Source: Streptomyces aurantiogriseus (GTDB lineage Bacteria; Actinomycetota; Actinomycetes; Streptomycetales; Streptomycetaceae). From it: DNA of 64,000 bases. The position numbers and the translations under genes were made by a program. Every line of letters starts with the position of its first letter. Position 1 is the first letter of the stretch. Below the pieces are notes generated by a model. The model saw only the letters and a program-made list of their open reading frames with translations. It did not search any database and was not told where the DNA came from. The stretch spans positions 1 to 64,000 of the forward strand of contig NZ_BMSX01000015.1 in NCBI RefSeq assembly GCF_014649375.1, written 5' to 3'. Positions 43,607 through 51,803 of the stretch are shown in pieces.

Positions 43607-44806
43607 ATGAGGATCCTCGTCCACGACTACAGCGGTCACCCGTTCCAGGCCCAGCTGAGCCGGGAGCTGGCGCGCCGCGGACACGACGTCGTCCACTCGA
43701 CGTGTACGGCCTACGTCTCCGGCAAGGGCAACCTCGCCGGGGACACGGCCGGCCTTCGCTTCGTCACCATCGGGGACGGCACCGCGCTGAACAAGGAGGC
43801 CTACTTCCGCCGGCTCCGCCAGGAGACCCTGCTCGGCTTCGAACTGGCCCGTCAGGTACGGCGTGAGAAGCCGGACGTGGCGCTGCTGTCCAACCTCCCC
43901 ATTCCGGTGCTGGTCGTGACGGCGGCCGTGCTGCGGCGGCTGCGCATCCCCTGGGTGCTGTGGCACCAGGACGTGACCGCCGTCGCCCTGAAGAGCTTCG
44001 CCGCCGCCGACGTGGCGAAGTCCATGGGCGTGGCCGCCACGGTCTTCGGGGCGGGCGAGAAGTGGTCGGCGCGCCGGGCCGCGGCCGTCGTGGTGATCGC
44101 CGAGTCCTTCGTCCGCGTCCACGAGCAGTGGGGCACCGCCGGCAAGGTCACCGTCATTCCCAACTGGGCGCCGCTGGACGAGATCGTCCCGGTGGCCCGC
44201 GACAACGCCTGGTCGGCCGAGCACGGCCTGAACGGTGTGCGGACCGTGCTGTACTCCGGCACCCTCGGCCTGAAGCACAACCCGGTCCTGCTCGTGCAGT
44301 TGGCCGAGCGCCTGCGCAACGGCGGCACTCCGGTCCGTCTCGTCGTCGTCAACGACGGCCCGGCCGTGCCTGTCCTCAGACAGGCCGCGGCCGCCCGGGG
44401 CGTCGAGCTGACCCTGCTGCCCTTCCAGCCCTACGAGCGGCTGCCCGAGGTGCTGGGCACGGGTGACCTCCTCGTCGTCCTCCTGGCGGCGGACGCGGGG
44501 GAGTTCTCGGTCCCGTCCAAGACGCTGTCGTATCTGTGTGCCGGGCGCCCCGTGCTCGGTCTGATGCCCGCCGACAACCTGGCCGCGCACCTGCTCCGTC
44601 AGGCGGGGTCGGCGGTCTTCCCGCCGGAGGAGTCCTCGCTCGACGACGCCTCCGCCTGGGTCCGGAAGATCCTGTCCGATCCGGCACGCGCCGAGTCGCT
44701 GGGCAAGGAGAGCCGCGCTCTGGCCGAGCGGGAGTTCGCCCTGGCGGACTGCGCCTCCCGCTTCGAGGACATCCTCCGGAGGGTGAGCCGCACCCCGGCG
44801 CGCTGA
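43607..44806 (+). CDS. Glycosyltransferase, GT4-like
   Basis: A 399-aa GT-B glycosyltransferase. The N-terminal domain starts MRILVHDYSGHPFQAQLSRE; the C-terminal donor domain has TVLYSGTLGLKHNP near residue 216 and the E-rich block EFSVPSKTLSYLCAGRPVLG near residue 300. I chose ATG 43607 because the protein begins at the first beta-strand. A GTG at 43571 overlapping the epimerase stop would add 12 residues. The probable acceptor is the lipid-linked oligosaccharide, and GDP-L-galactose is a possible donor. It ends just before a strong bidirectional terminator. Confidence 0.87.
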   Translation: MRILVHDYSGHPFQAQLSRELARRGHDVVHSTCTAYVSGKGNLAGDTAGLRFVTIGDGTALNKEAYFRRLRQETLLGFELARQVRREKPDVALLSNLPIPVLVVTAAVLRRLRIPWVLWHQDVTAVALKSFAAADVAKSMGVAATVFGAGEKWSARRAAAVVVIAESFVRVHEQWGTAGKVTVIPNWAPLDEIVPVARDNAWSAEHGLNGVRTVLYSGTLGLKHNPVLLVQLAERLRNGGTPVRLVVVNDGPAVPVLRQAAAARGVELTLLPFQPYERLPEVLGTGDLLVVLLAADAGEFSVPSKTLSYLCAGRPVLGLMPADNLAAHLLRQAGSAVFPPEESSLDDASAWVRKILSDPARAESLGKESRALAEREFALADCASRFEDILRRVSRTPAR

Positions 44807-44819
44807 AACCGAAGGTGCG

Positions 44820-44851
44820 GGAGCCGCTGTTCCGTCGGGAACAGCGGCTCC
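44820..44851. terminator. Strong bidirectional terminator
   Basis: GGAGCCGCTGTTCC, loop GTCG, GGAACAGCGGCTCC: a perfect 14-bp stem with a 4-nt loop. It sits between two convergent glycosyltransferase genes (stops at 44806 and 44869), so it can terminate both. Confidence 0.85.
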
Positions 44852-44868
44852 TTCGGTGCACTGCTCCG

Positions 44869-45996
44869 TCAGCCCTTTCCGGCTCGGCCCCGGTAGACGT
44901 CCTCGAGCTGGTCCACGACCGCGCGGATGGAGAAGACCTCGTCGATCGCGCGGCGCCCGGCCTCGGCCAGGCCGCGACGCAGCTCCTCGTCGACGAGCAG
45001 CACGGCCACCGCGTCGGCCAGCTCCTCCGGGCTGCCGTCGGTGACCAGTGCCGCGTTTCTGCGCGCCAGTTCGGCCGCGATACCGCTGCTGTCCGTGCAG
45101 ACGACCGGTGTTCCCTCGGCCAGCGCCTCCAGGACCGTCATCGGGAACGGTTCGTCCACGCTCGGCAGGACGTACACGGCGGCCCTCCGGTAGGCCTCCA
45201 GCGCCGCGGAGTGCTCCAGCGCGCCGCCGTAGGAGACCACATCGGTCAGTCCCCGGTCCGCGACGAGCCGGTTCACCGCCGTCAGGGAGCCCTCGTCCGC
45301 TCCGTAGAGCGTGAACCGTGCCTCGGGGATCTCCTTGTGGACCAGGGCGGCCATCTCGACGAACGCCTCGGGGCGTTTGCGGGGGTGCAGCCGGGCCAGG
45401 AAGATCACCTCGTGGTCGTGGCGTGGCCGCGTGCCCGCCCCGACGGGGGCCGGGCGCAGGCCGTTGGGCAGGGAGACCAGCGGTGGCCCGTCCGGGCCCA
45501 GCACCTCGGTCAGGGCCCGCCGCTCCCGCTCGGTGAGCACGAGGCAGCAGCGTGCCCGGCGCAACAGGGGCACGAACAACCGGTCGAAGACACGGGCGAC
45601 GGCGCCGGTGCGGGGCTCGACCATGCCGTGCGTCTGGGTGACGAAGGCCGTCCGCCGCAACCGGGCCACGGCGAGCGCGGCGAGGGAGACGAGGTCCCGT
45701 CCCACGTGCAGGTGGACGGCGTCGGCGCCTCCCATGGCCCGCCACAGATCCCTCAGCAGCAGCGGATGCATGAGCCCGAGGCAGCCCCGGCCCGGGACGA
45801 GGCGCCGTGCCGGGCGGGAGACGAACCGGACGGCCCCGAGGCGTCGCGCGGCCCGCGCCCTGCCCCGCCACAGCGACACCAGCATCACGTCGTGCCCGCG
45901 TGCGGCGCACTCCTCGAGCTGGGCGACGGCCACGCTCGTCGGGCCGCCGAAGGCCCCGTCGTCGCTGACGAGCGTCACCACATGGACCAGTCTCAT
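44869..45996 (-). CDS. Glycosyltransferase family 4 protein
   Basis: A 375-aa GT-B enzyme. It starts MRLVHVVTLVSDDGAFGGPT, with the acceptor-binding glycine loop. VIFLARLHPRKRPEAFVEMA near residue 193 opens the donor domain, and the EX7E block is PSVDEPFPMTVLEALAEGTP near residue 275. AAGGAGG lies seven bases before ATG 45996. The start overlaps the upstream acetyltransferase stop (ATGA), so these genes are coupled. The sugar donor is not predictable. Confidence 0.9.
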   Translation of the reverse strand: MRLVHVVTLVSDDGAFGGPTSVAVAQLEECAARGHDVMLVSLWRGRARAARRLGAVRFVSRPARRLVPGRGCLGLMHPLLLRDLWRAMGGADAVHLHVGRDLVSLAALAVARLRRTAFVTQTHGMVEPRTGAVARVFDRLFVPLLRRARCCLVLTERERRALTEVLGPDGPPLVSLPNGLRPAPVGAGTRPRHDHEVIFLARLHPRKRPEAFVEMAALVHKEIPEARFTLYGADEGSLTAVNRLVADRGLTDVVSYGGALEHSAALEAYRRAAVYVLPSVDEPFPMTVLEALAEGTPVVCTDSSGIAAELARRNAALVTDGSPEELADAVAVLLVDEELRRGLAEAGRRAIDEVFSIRAVVDQLEDVYRGRAGKG

Positions 45997-46592
45997 GCCG
46001 TGACCTCCTTCCCTGATCCGGCGGACGGGGCGGGTACGGCGGCTGCGGTCGGGACCGTCCCGGGCGTCGCGCCCGTTGTCAGGACCGAGCCGGGTGCGAG
46101 GTCCCGGTGGGCGACGGCGCCGGCGCCCACCACCGCGCCCCGGCCGACGGTGACGCCGCGCAGCACGACCGCACGGGTGGCGACCCAGCTGCCCGGCTCC
46201 AGCCGGATGGGGCCGTTGTCGAACTCGAAGGTGGCGGAGCGACGGCGATGGCTGCCCGTGCACAGCAGCGCGCTCTGGGAGACACAGCAGTCGCTGCCGA
46301 TCGTGACCGGTTCGAGGTTGAGGATCCAGGCGTCCTCGCCGATCCACACGTCGTCACCGACGTCCAGTTTCCACGGCCAGTGGACCCGCACCCCTCGCCG
46401 GATCAGCACCCGCTGTCCCACGCGGGCGCCGAAGGCGCGCAGCAACGCCGGCCGCCAGCGGGCCGGGAACCACCACTTGACGAAGAGCAGATGCTGGGCG
46501 GCGAACCAGGCGGCCTGGACCGGCAGGGGGCGCCCCTTGTCGTATCCGGCGCCGGTGAAGCCGCGCAGGGATCGCGCTGTGGTCTGTACCAT
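45993..46592 (-). CDS. LbetaH acyltransferase, colanic-acid WcaF-like
   Basis: A 199-aa left-handed beta-helix acetyltransferase. Hexapeptide turns are visible in KLDVGDDVWIGEDAWILNLE, VTIGSDCCVSQSALLCTGSH and VTVGRGAVVGAGAV. The SxxLxTGSH element is typical of WcaF-like enzymes that O-acetylate exopolysaccharide units from acetyl-CoA. ATG 46592 has AAGGA seven bases upstream; GTG 46607 is an alternative five codons earlier. It precedes the GT4 gene in the same transcript. Confidence 0.88.
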   Translation of the reverse strand: MVQTTARSLRGFTGAGYDKGRPLPVQAAWFAAQHLLFVKWWFPARWRPALLRAFGARVGQRVLIRRGVRVHWPWKLDVGDDVWIGEDAWILNLEPVTIGSDCCVSQSALLCTGSHRRRSATFEFDNGPIRLEPGSWVATRAVVLRGVTVGRGAVVGAGAVAHRDLAPGSVLTTGATPGTVPTAAAVPAPSAGSGKEVTA

Positions 46593-46704
46593 GACGCGAT
46601 CCTTCACGTCCCCGGGGGCGGATCAGCCGCGATCTCTGCGTGTTGGCGGCAGACTTGCCCGGATGGAGGATGTGGCCCCGGAGCCCGGCGGGCCACACCC
46701 GTCC

Positions 46705-48177
46705 TCAGTAGGCGCCCTGGCCGTCCAGCACCGCGCGCAGGGTGCGGGCCATGACGTTCATGTCCCCGGACAGCGACCAGTTGTCGACGTAGCGCAGATC
46801 GAGCGCGACCGTCTCGCGCCAGGACAGGTCCGACCGTCCGCTCACCTGCCACAGCCCGGTCAGGCCCGGCTTGATGCTGAGTCGGCGCATCTCGACCCCG
46901 TTGTACTTGGCGACCTCCTCGGGCAGCGGAGGGCGCGGACCGACCAGCGACATGTGGCCGAAGAGGATGTTGAACAGCTGGGGCAGTTCGTCCAGCGAGT
47001 AGCGGCGCAGGACGCGCCCCACCGGAGTGACCCGCGGGTCCTGGCGCATCTTGAACATGTGGCCGTCGTTCTCGTTCTCCGCCTCCAGCCCGCTCTTGAG
47101 CCGGTCCGCGCCGACCACCATCGTGCGGAACTTCCACATGGGGAACGGTGTCACGTTCCGGCCGACCCGGGTCTGGCGGTAGAGGACCGGTCCGGGTGAG
47201 CCGAGCCGGACGGCCAGCGCGAGCAGGAGCAGCAGCGGCGAGAGCAGGACGATCAGCACCAGGGCGCCCAGCCGGTCCAGGACGGCCTTCGTCGCGGTGT
47301 GCAGACCGCGCTGGAGCGGCGGTGCGATGTGCAGCAGGGTGAGGCCTGCCGCCGAGGTCAGCCGTACGCGCCGGCGTGCCACATCGACGATGCCGGGCAG
47401 CACCATGAGCGAGCGGCCCTGCTCGTACAGCATCCAGGACAGCCGGCGCACGCGCTCGCCGGACATGTGGCAGCTCGGCGCCACGAAGACCAGGTCGGCC
47501 GCGAGTTCGTCCGCCGCCGCGAGGACGGCCACGGCGTCCGCCTCGGGCGTCTCGGGTGCCTCGCGGGGCAGCCGTACGCACACCGGCACCCCGGAGCGGA
47601 CCTCGCCGTCGCCCACCGGGCAGGCCCCGACGATCACGTACTCGTGGTCGGTGCGCTGGGCGAGTTGTCCGACCACCGCGTCGACCGTCGGGGCCTCGCC
47701 GACGACCACCACATGGCGCAGGGCACGGGCGTCCCGGCGGGCGGCCAGCAGATGACGGTGGATCACCTTCTGGCAGACGCCCGTGAGCAGCAGCGTGGGG
47801 ATCAGCGCGGTGAACGCCTCGGCGGGCAGGCTGTCCAGTCCGCAGACCACACAGAGTGTCGCCAGGGCGCCGACCAGGACCAGCCAGTCCCGCATGACGG
47901 CCCGGACGCCGCCCCGGTCGCCCCAGGCCACGGGCGTGTACCGCTTGCTCACCAATCCGATCAGGGGCCACAGCAGGGCCGCGGCGACCGCCAGCCGCAG
48001 CGGGTGGGACTGGTCGATCTCCATGAACGTCGCCGCGACCGGCACGGCCGCGGCGAGAACATCCACGCATACCGAGAAGGGGGCGTACCAGCGCGCCCGC
48101 GCCTCCGGACGGTGGACGGGGTGCCGGGCCATGGGGACCGGCGCCTGTCGGGACGTCACGCTTCTGAACCGCCGCAT
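46705..48177 (-). CDS. Polyprenyl glycosylphosphotransferase, initiating enzyme
   Basis: A 490-aa membrane enzyme that starts repeat-unit synthesis by moving a sugar-1-phosphate to undecaprenyl phosphate. N-terminal hydrophobic helices (~40-130) and a CoA_binding_3-like domain (~150-280) precede a further helix (LGALVLIVLLSPLLLLLALA). The catalytic sugar-transferase domain holds FPMWKFRTMVVGADRL, RRYSLDELPQLFNILFGHMS, LVGPRPPLP and KPGLTGLWQVSGRS. GAAGGAG before ATG 48177 sets the start. It heads the minus-strand PGT-acetyltransferase-GT group. Confidence 0.93.
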   Translation of the reverse strand: MRRFRSVTSRQAPVPMARHPVHRPEARARWYAPFSVCVDVLAAAVPVAATFMEIDQSHPLRLAVAAALLWPLIGLVSKRYTPVAWGDRGGVRAVMRDWLVLVGALATLCVVCGLDSLPAEAFTALIPTLLLTGVCQKVIHRHLLAARRDARALRHVVVVGEAPTVDAVVGQLAQRTDHEYVIVGACPVGDGEVRSGVPVCVRLPREAPETPEADAVAVLAAADELAADLVFVAPSCHMSGERVRRLSWMLYEQGRSLMVLPGIVDVARRRVRLTSAAGLTLLHIAPPLQRGLHTATKAVLDRLGALVLIVLLSPLLLLLALAVRLGSPGPVLYRQTRVGRNVTPFPMWKFRTMVVGADRLKSGLEAENENDGHMFKMRQDPRVTPVGRVLRRYSLDELPQLFNILFGHMSLVGPRPPLPEEVAKYNGVEMRRLSIKPGLTGLWQVSGRSDLSWRETVALDLRYVDNWSLSGDMNVMARTLRAVLDGQGAY

Positions 48178-48270
48178 GGTCTCCTTCAAACCCCCAATCG
48201 CAGATCGCGGGGGCGGCGGCAGGGACCACCCGGCGCGCGCCCGCATGTCAGACAAAGATCCTTATACCAT

Positions 48271-48290
48271 CCGATAAGTAGCAATATCGG
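48271..48290. promoter_or_regulatory. Inverted repeat upstream of the initiating transferase
   Basis: CCGATA and TATCGG form a perfect 6-bp inverted repeat with an 8-bp spacer in an AT-rich block, 94 bp upstream of the glycosylphosphotransferase start. A promoter operator is plausible; the regulator is unknown. Confidence 0.4.
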
Positions 48291-48436
48291 CCTTTCACTC
48301 CTCACGCTGCACGGTCGACACGAAGAGCCGCGGACCGACGCCTCGCGCGGCGCCGCGGCTTGGGGCACGGTGGAGTGACGCGTGACACCCGTGGCACCGC
48401 CGTCACGGCGCCGCCTCGGCCGAGAGGAGCACCCGC

Positions 48437-48652
48437 ATGTCGAACCACACCTACCGGGTCACGGAGATCGTCGGCACCTCGCCGGAGGGCGTCGACCAGG
48501 CGATTCGCAACGGCATCACCCGCGCCTCGCAGACCCTGCGCAACCTGGACTGGTTCGAGGTGACCCAGGTGCGCGGACAGCTCGAGAACGGCGAGATCGC
48601 CCACTGGCAGGTGGGCCTGAAGGTCGGTTTCCGCCTGGAGGACTCCGCGTGA
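48437..48652 (+). CDS. Dodecin family flavin-binding protein
   Basis: A 71-aa dodecin: YRVTEIVGTSPEGVDQAIRN, then ITRASQTLRNLDWFEVTQVR and GEIAHWQVGLKVGFRLED. The aromatic W39 position that stacks on flavin in bacterial dodecins is present (LDWFEV). Dodecins form dodecamers that store riboflavin, FMN or CoA. GAGAGGAGC lies shortly before the ATG. Its stop is 24 bp from the convergent HAD phosphatase stop. Confidence 0.92.
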   Translation: MSNHTYRVTEIVGTSPEGVDQAIRNGITRASQTLRNLDWFEVTQVRGQLENGEIAHWQVGLKVGFRLEDSA

Positions 48653-48676
48653 CACGCGGCCCTCAGGCACCCGGGC

Positions 48677-49168
48677 TCAGGTGCGGCCCTCCTGCTCCTG
48701 GGCCACCCGCAGGGTGACCGAGGGAAGCGTCCAGCGCGCCCGGACGACGGGGAAGCCGGCCGCTTCCGCGTCGTCGCACACCAGCTCGTCGTCGTCGACC
48801 AGGACCAGCACCTCCCGGTCGCGGGCGAGACGGCGCAGGATCTCCAGCTTGGTGCGGCGGGCGGGCCGACGATCCCCGTCGCGCCGCATGTACACGCGCC
48901 CGTCGGGCAGTCCGTGCCGCTCGAGCCACTCCCGTGTGTCCCGCCGGCAGCGCTCGGGCCGCCCGGTGAGGTAGACGACCTCGCACTCCCGCGCGCTCTC
49001 CACGGCCATCGCCACGCCCTCGGGGATCGGCGGGTCCTGCGGCGCCGCCGCGAAGAAGGCGTCCCAGTCCCGCGGCTTGCGCTCCAGGAACCGCTGCCGG
49101 TGGGTGGTGTCGGCGAGCGTGTTGTCCAGGTCGAACACGGCGAGCGGGCGCTTGCTGGTCTCGGTCAC
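48677..49168 (-). CDS. HAD-superfamily phosphatase (polynucleotide-kinase 3'-phosphatase-like)
   Basis: A 163-aa HAD hydrolase. Motif I is AVFDLDNTLAD near residue 12 (nucleophile Asp and acid/base Asp), motif II is VVYLTGRPERCR with Thr, a Lys is in ARRTKLEILRRL, and motif IV is VLVDDDELVCDDAEAAG. It resembles the phosphatase half of T4 polynucleotide kinase/acid phosphatase-type HADs, without any kinase domain. The substrate is unknown. ATG 49168 is the most upstream in-frame start. Confidence 0.82.
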   Translation of the reverse strand: MTETSKRPLAVFDLDNTLADTTHRQRFLERKPRDWDAFFAAAPQDPPIPEGVAMAVESARECEVVYLTGRPERCRRDTREWLERHGLPDGRVYMRRDGDRRPARRTKLEILRRLARDREVLVLVDDDELVCDDAEAAGFPVVRARWTLPSVTLRVAQEQEGRT

Positions 49169-49281
49169 ACGCCCACCCTAAAGACCTCCCCACCCCGGCA
49201 ACCTCCCCGCCCCGGGCGGCCACTGCTGTGCGACACGGCAGACACGGCAGGCACGGCAGGCAGACGGAGGCGGGAGGCCCC

Positions 49282-50493
49282 ATGCGGAACACGTCGATCT
49301 GGACGTCGGCACTGGTGAGCGCGGCGCTGATGACGATACTGGGCCCGACGGGGGAGGCGTCCGCGGCCACGGCCGCGACGACCCTGGTCGTGGCCCCCAC
49401 CGGCAACGACTCCGCGGCGGGGACTCTCACCCAGCCCCTGCGGACCATCCAGCGGGCCGTCGACCTGGCGAAGCCCGGCGACACCATCGCCGTACGCGGC
49501 GGCACGTACGCCCTCACCGACAACATCACGATCACCACCTCGGGCACCGCGTCCCAGCCGATCACGCTCGGGGCCTACCAGGGTGAACGCGTGGTCGTCG
49601 ACGGCGAGCAGCTGCCCGCGAGCCACACCCCTGTCGGCGGCAGCATTCCCCGGGCCGAGCGCGGGGCGATCCACCAGGAGGCCTCCTACTGGCGGATCTC
49701 GGACCTGGAGATCGTCAACGGCCCCTACGGCCTGTACTGCGACGGCTGCAACAACAACGTCTTCGCGCGGCTGCGGACGCACGACAACTACGAGTCGGGC
49801 TTCCAGCTCCAGGGCGCCTCCAGCAACAACCAGATCCTCAACCTGGACAGTCACGGCAACCGTGACCCGCGCAAGAACGGCGAGAGCGCCGACGGCCTGG
49901 CCATCAAGGAGGGCAGCGGCACCGGCAACGTGGTGCGCGGCGCCCGCCTGTGGAACAACGTCGACGACGGCTTCGACAACTGGAAGTTCACCTCGCCGAT
50001 CCTGGTCGAGAACACGGTCGCGTACGGCAACGGCTTCAACCGCTGGGGCTTCCCCGACTTCGCGGGCGACGGCAACGGCTTCAAGCTGGGCGGAGGCAGC
50101 CCGGCGCCCGCGGTGGCGCACACCCTGCGCAACTCCGCCGCCTTCAAGAACGCGGCGCACGGCGTCACCGACAACGGCAACACGGGCGCTCTCGCCCTGA
50201 CCCGCACCAGCACGTACGCCAACGCCGGCACGGGCTTCGACGTCGACACCTCCGGCGGCAGGGCCGTCCTCACCGGCAACCTGTCCGTCGCCGACGCGCG
50301 CGCCGTGGCCCTCGGTTCCGGCACCGTCTCCAGCGGCAACTCCTGGAACCTGGGCGGCACCTGGAACGCCGCGTCGGTGCTGAGCACGGACCCCGCACCC
50401 CTCACGGGCGCCCGCGCCTCCGACGGCTCACTGCCGTCCGCCCCGTCGTTCCTGGTCCCGCGCAACGGGGCGGGCGTCGGCGCACGGTTCTGA
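49282..50493 (+). CDS. Secreted pectate lyase, polysaccharide lyase family 9
   Basis: A 403-aa secreted right-handed beta-helix enzyme with a Sec signal (SALVSAALMTILGPTGEASA). It has DUF1565-like rung 1 (LRTIQRAVDLAKPGDTIAVR) near residue 55. Residues D204, D228, D229, D232 and K268 are spaced exactly as the calcium ligands and catalytic Lys of Erwinia Pel9A (D209, D233, D234, D237, K273), in ESADGLAIKEG, NNVDDGFDNWKF and DGNGFKLGGG. It should cleave polygalacturonate by beta-elimination. GGGAGG precedes ATG 49282. Confidence 0.92.
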   Translation: MRNTSIWTSALVSAALMTILGPTGEASAATAATTLVVAPTGNDSAAGTLTQPLRTIQRAVDLAKPGDTIAVRGGTYALTDNITITTSGTASQPITLGAYQGERVVVDGEQLPASHTPVGGSIPRAERGAIHQEASYWRISDLEIVNGPYGLYCDGCNNNVFARLRTHDNYESGFQLQGASSNNQILNLDSHGNRDPRKNGESADGLAIKEGSGTGNVVRGARLWNNVDDGFDNWKFTSPILVENTVAYGNGFNRWGFPDFAGDGNGFKLGGGSPAPAVAHTLRNSAAFKNAAHGVTDNGNTGALALTRTSTYANAGTGFDVDTSGGRAVLTGNLSVADARAVALGSGTVSSGNSWNLGGTWNAASVLSTDPAPLTGARASDGSLPSAPSFLVPRNGAGVGARF

Positions 50494-50507
50494 CGACCGG
50501 CCCCAAC

Positions 50508-50528
50508 TGTTAATGGGATCCATTTTCA
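50508..50528. promoter_or_regulatory. Zur-box-like palindrome upstream of rpmF
   Basis: TGTTAATGG-GAT-CCATTTTCA is a 21-bp near-palindrome (7 of 9 positions symmetric) that resembles the TGAAAATGnnnnCATTTTCA-type Zur boxes of actinobacteria. It lies 41 bp upstream of a cysteine-free L32 gene, the class of ribosomal protein gene that Zur represses when zinc is plentiful. Confidence 0.7.
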
Positions 50529-50568
50529 TGTAGCGTCCTCGGTGCTCACCCCACCGAGGAGGTTCCCC

Positions 50569-50739
50569 ATGGCCGTGCCCAAGCGGAAGATGTCCCGCAG
50601 CAACACCCGTCACCGCCGCGCCCAGTGGAAGGCGACCCCGGCGCAGCTCGTCCCGGTCACCGTGGACGGGGTCCGCCACCTCGTCCCGCAGCACCTGGTG
50701 AAGGCGTACGAGCGCGGCCTGCTGCGCCCCGAAGGCTGA
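50569..50739 (+). CDS. rpmF: 50S ribosomal protein L32, zinc-independent (C-) paralogue
   Basis: A 56-aa L32 protein: MAVPKRKMSRSNTRHRRAQW, then TPAQLVPVTVDGVRHLVPQH. The two CxxC pairs of the zinc-binding form are absent, so it should replace the zinc form in the ribosome under zinc limitation. GAGGAGG lies just before the ATG. The Zur-box-like palindrome upstream fits zinc control. Confidence 0.92.
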   Translation: MAVPKRKMSRSNTRHRRAQWKATPAQLVPVTVDGVRHLVPQHLVKAYERGLLRPEG

Positions 50740-50789
50740 CGCCGCGGGCGGCCGAGGAATCCTGCGGGCTCCCGGGTGTTGAACCCTGT

Positions 50790-51803
50790 ATGAGCTCCGC
50801 GATCGCCTCGGCCCGTTTCTCCGTCCTCGACCGCTCCCGCATCCGCGAGGGCCACACCGGCGCCGAGGCGCTGCGGGACACGGTGCGGCTGGCGCAGGAG
50901 GTGGAGCAGCTCGGCTACCACCGGTTCTGGGTGGCGGAGCACCACGGTGTACCCGGCGTCGCCGGTTCCGCGCCGACCGTGCTGGCGGCCGCCGTGGCCG
51001 GTGCGACGCGCACGATCCGGGTCGGCACCGGCGGAGTGATGCTGCCCAACCACCGGCCGCTGGTCGTGGCCGAGCAGTTCGGCGTCCTGGAGTCCCTGTT
51101 CCCGGGGCGGATCGACATGGGCCTCGGCCGCTCGGTGGGCTTCACCGACGGGGTGCGCAAGGCTTTGGGGCGCGACAAGGGCGACGCCGAGGACTTCGCC
51201 GGGCAGCTTCAGGAGCTGCTCGGCTGGTTCCGGGGTACGTCTTCGACGGGCGTGCGCGCGCGGCCCGCCGAGGGCCTGACCGTGCCGCCGTTCGTGCTGG
51301 CCATGGGCGAGGGCGCGACGATCGCGGCCCACGCTGGCCTGCCGATGGTCATCGGCGACCTGCGCGACCGGGAGAGGATGCGGCGCGGGATCGACCACTA
51401 CCGCGCCCACTTCCGGCCCTCCCCCTGGGCCGCGGAACCGTACGTCGTCGTCTCGGGCACGGTCGCCGTCGCCGCGACGCCCGAGGCCGCCCGGCGGCTC
51501 CTGGTCCCGGAGGCCTGGTCGATGGCGTACTCCCGGACGCACGGCACCTTTCCGCCGCTGCCGCCGGCCGACGACGTCGAACGCCGCACGATGACCGCCA
51601 AGGAGCGCGGCTTCTACGAGTCCGGCCTGACCGGCCACATCGCGGGCACCGAGGAGCAGGTGGCCGACGGACTGGAAATGGTGTTGAAGGACACCGGCGC
51701 GCAGGAGATCCTCGTCACCACCAGCACCTATGACCGTACGGCGCTGCTGGACTCCTACCGGCGACTGGCCGGGATCGTGAACGGGGAGAACCTCACCGGG
51801 TGA
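50790..51803 (+). CDS. LLM-class (bacterial luciferase-like) flavin oxidoreductase
   Basis: A 337-aa TIM-barrel flavoenzyme. RFSVLDRSRIREGHTGAEAL near residue 8 and LGYHRFWVAEHHG near residue 42 are hallmarks of the MsnO8/alkanal-monooxygenase-like LLM group. RIRVGTGGVMLPNHRPLVVA-type and GRIDMGLGRSVG blocks follow. It uses FMN or F420; the substrate is unknown. No Shine-Dalgarno precedes ATG 50790, so the message may be leaderless. Its stop overlaps the next gene (GTGA). Confidence 0.88.
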   Translation: MSSAIASARFSVLDRSRIREGHTGAEALRDTVRLAQEVEQLGYHRFWVAEHHGVPGVAGSAPTVLAAAVAGATRTIRVGTGGVMLPNHRPLVVAEQFGVLESLFPGRIDMGLGRSVGFTDGVRKALGRDKGDAEDFAGQLQELLGWFRGTSSTGVRARPAEGLTVPPFVLAMGEGATIAAHAGLPMVIGDLRDRERMRRGIDHYRAHFRPSPWAAEPYVVVSGTVAVAATPEAARRLLVPEAWSMAYSRTHGTFPPLPPADDVERRTMTAKERGFYESGLTGHIAGTEEQVADGLEMVLKDTGAQEILVTTSTYDRTALLDSYRRLAGIVNGENLTG

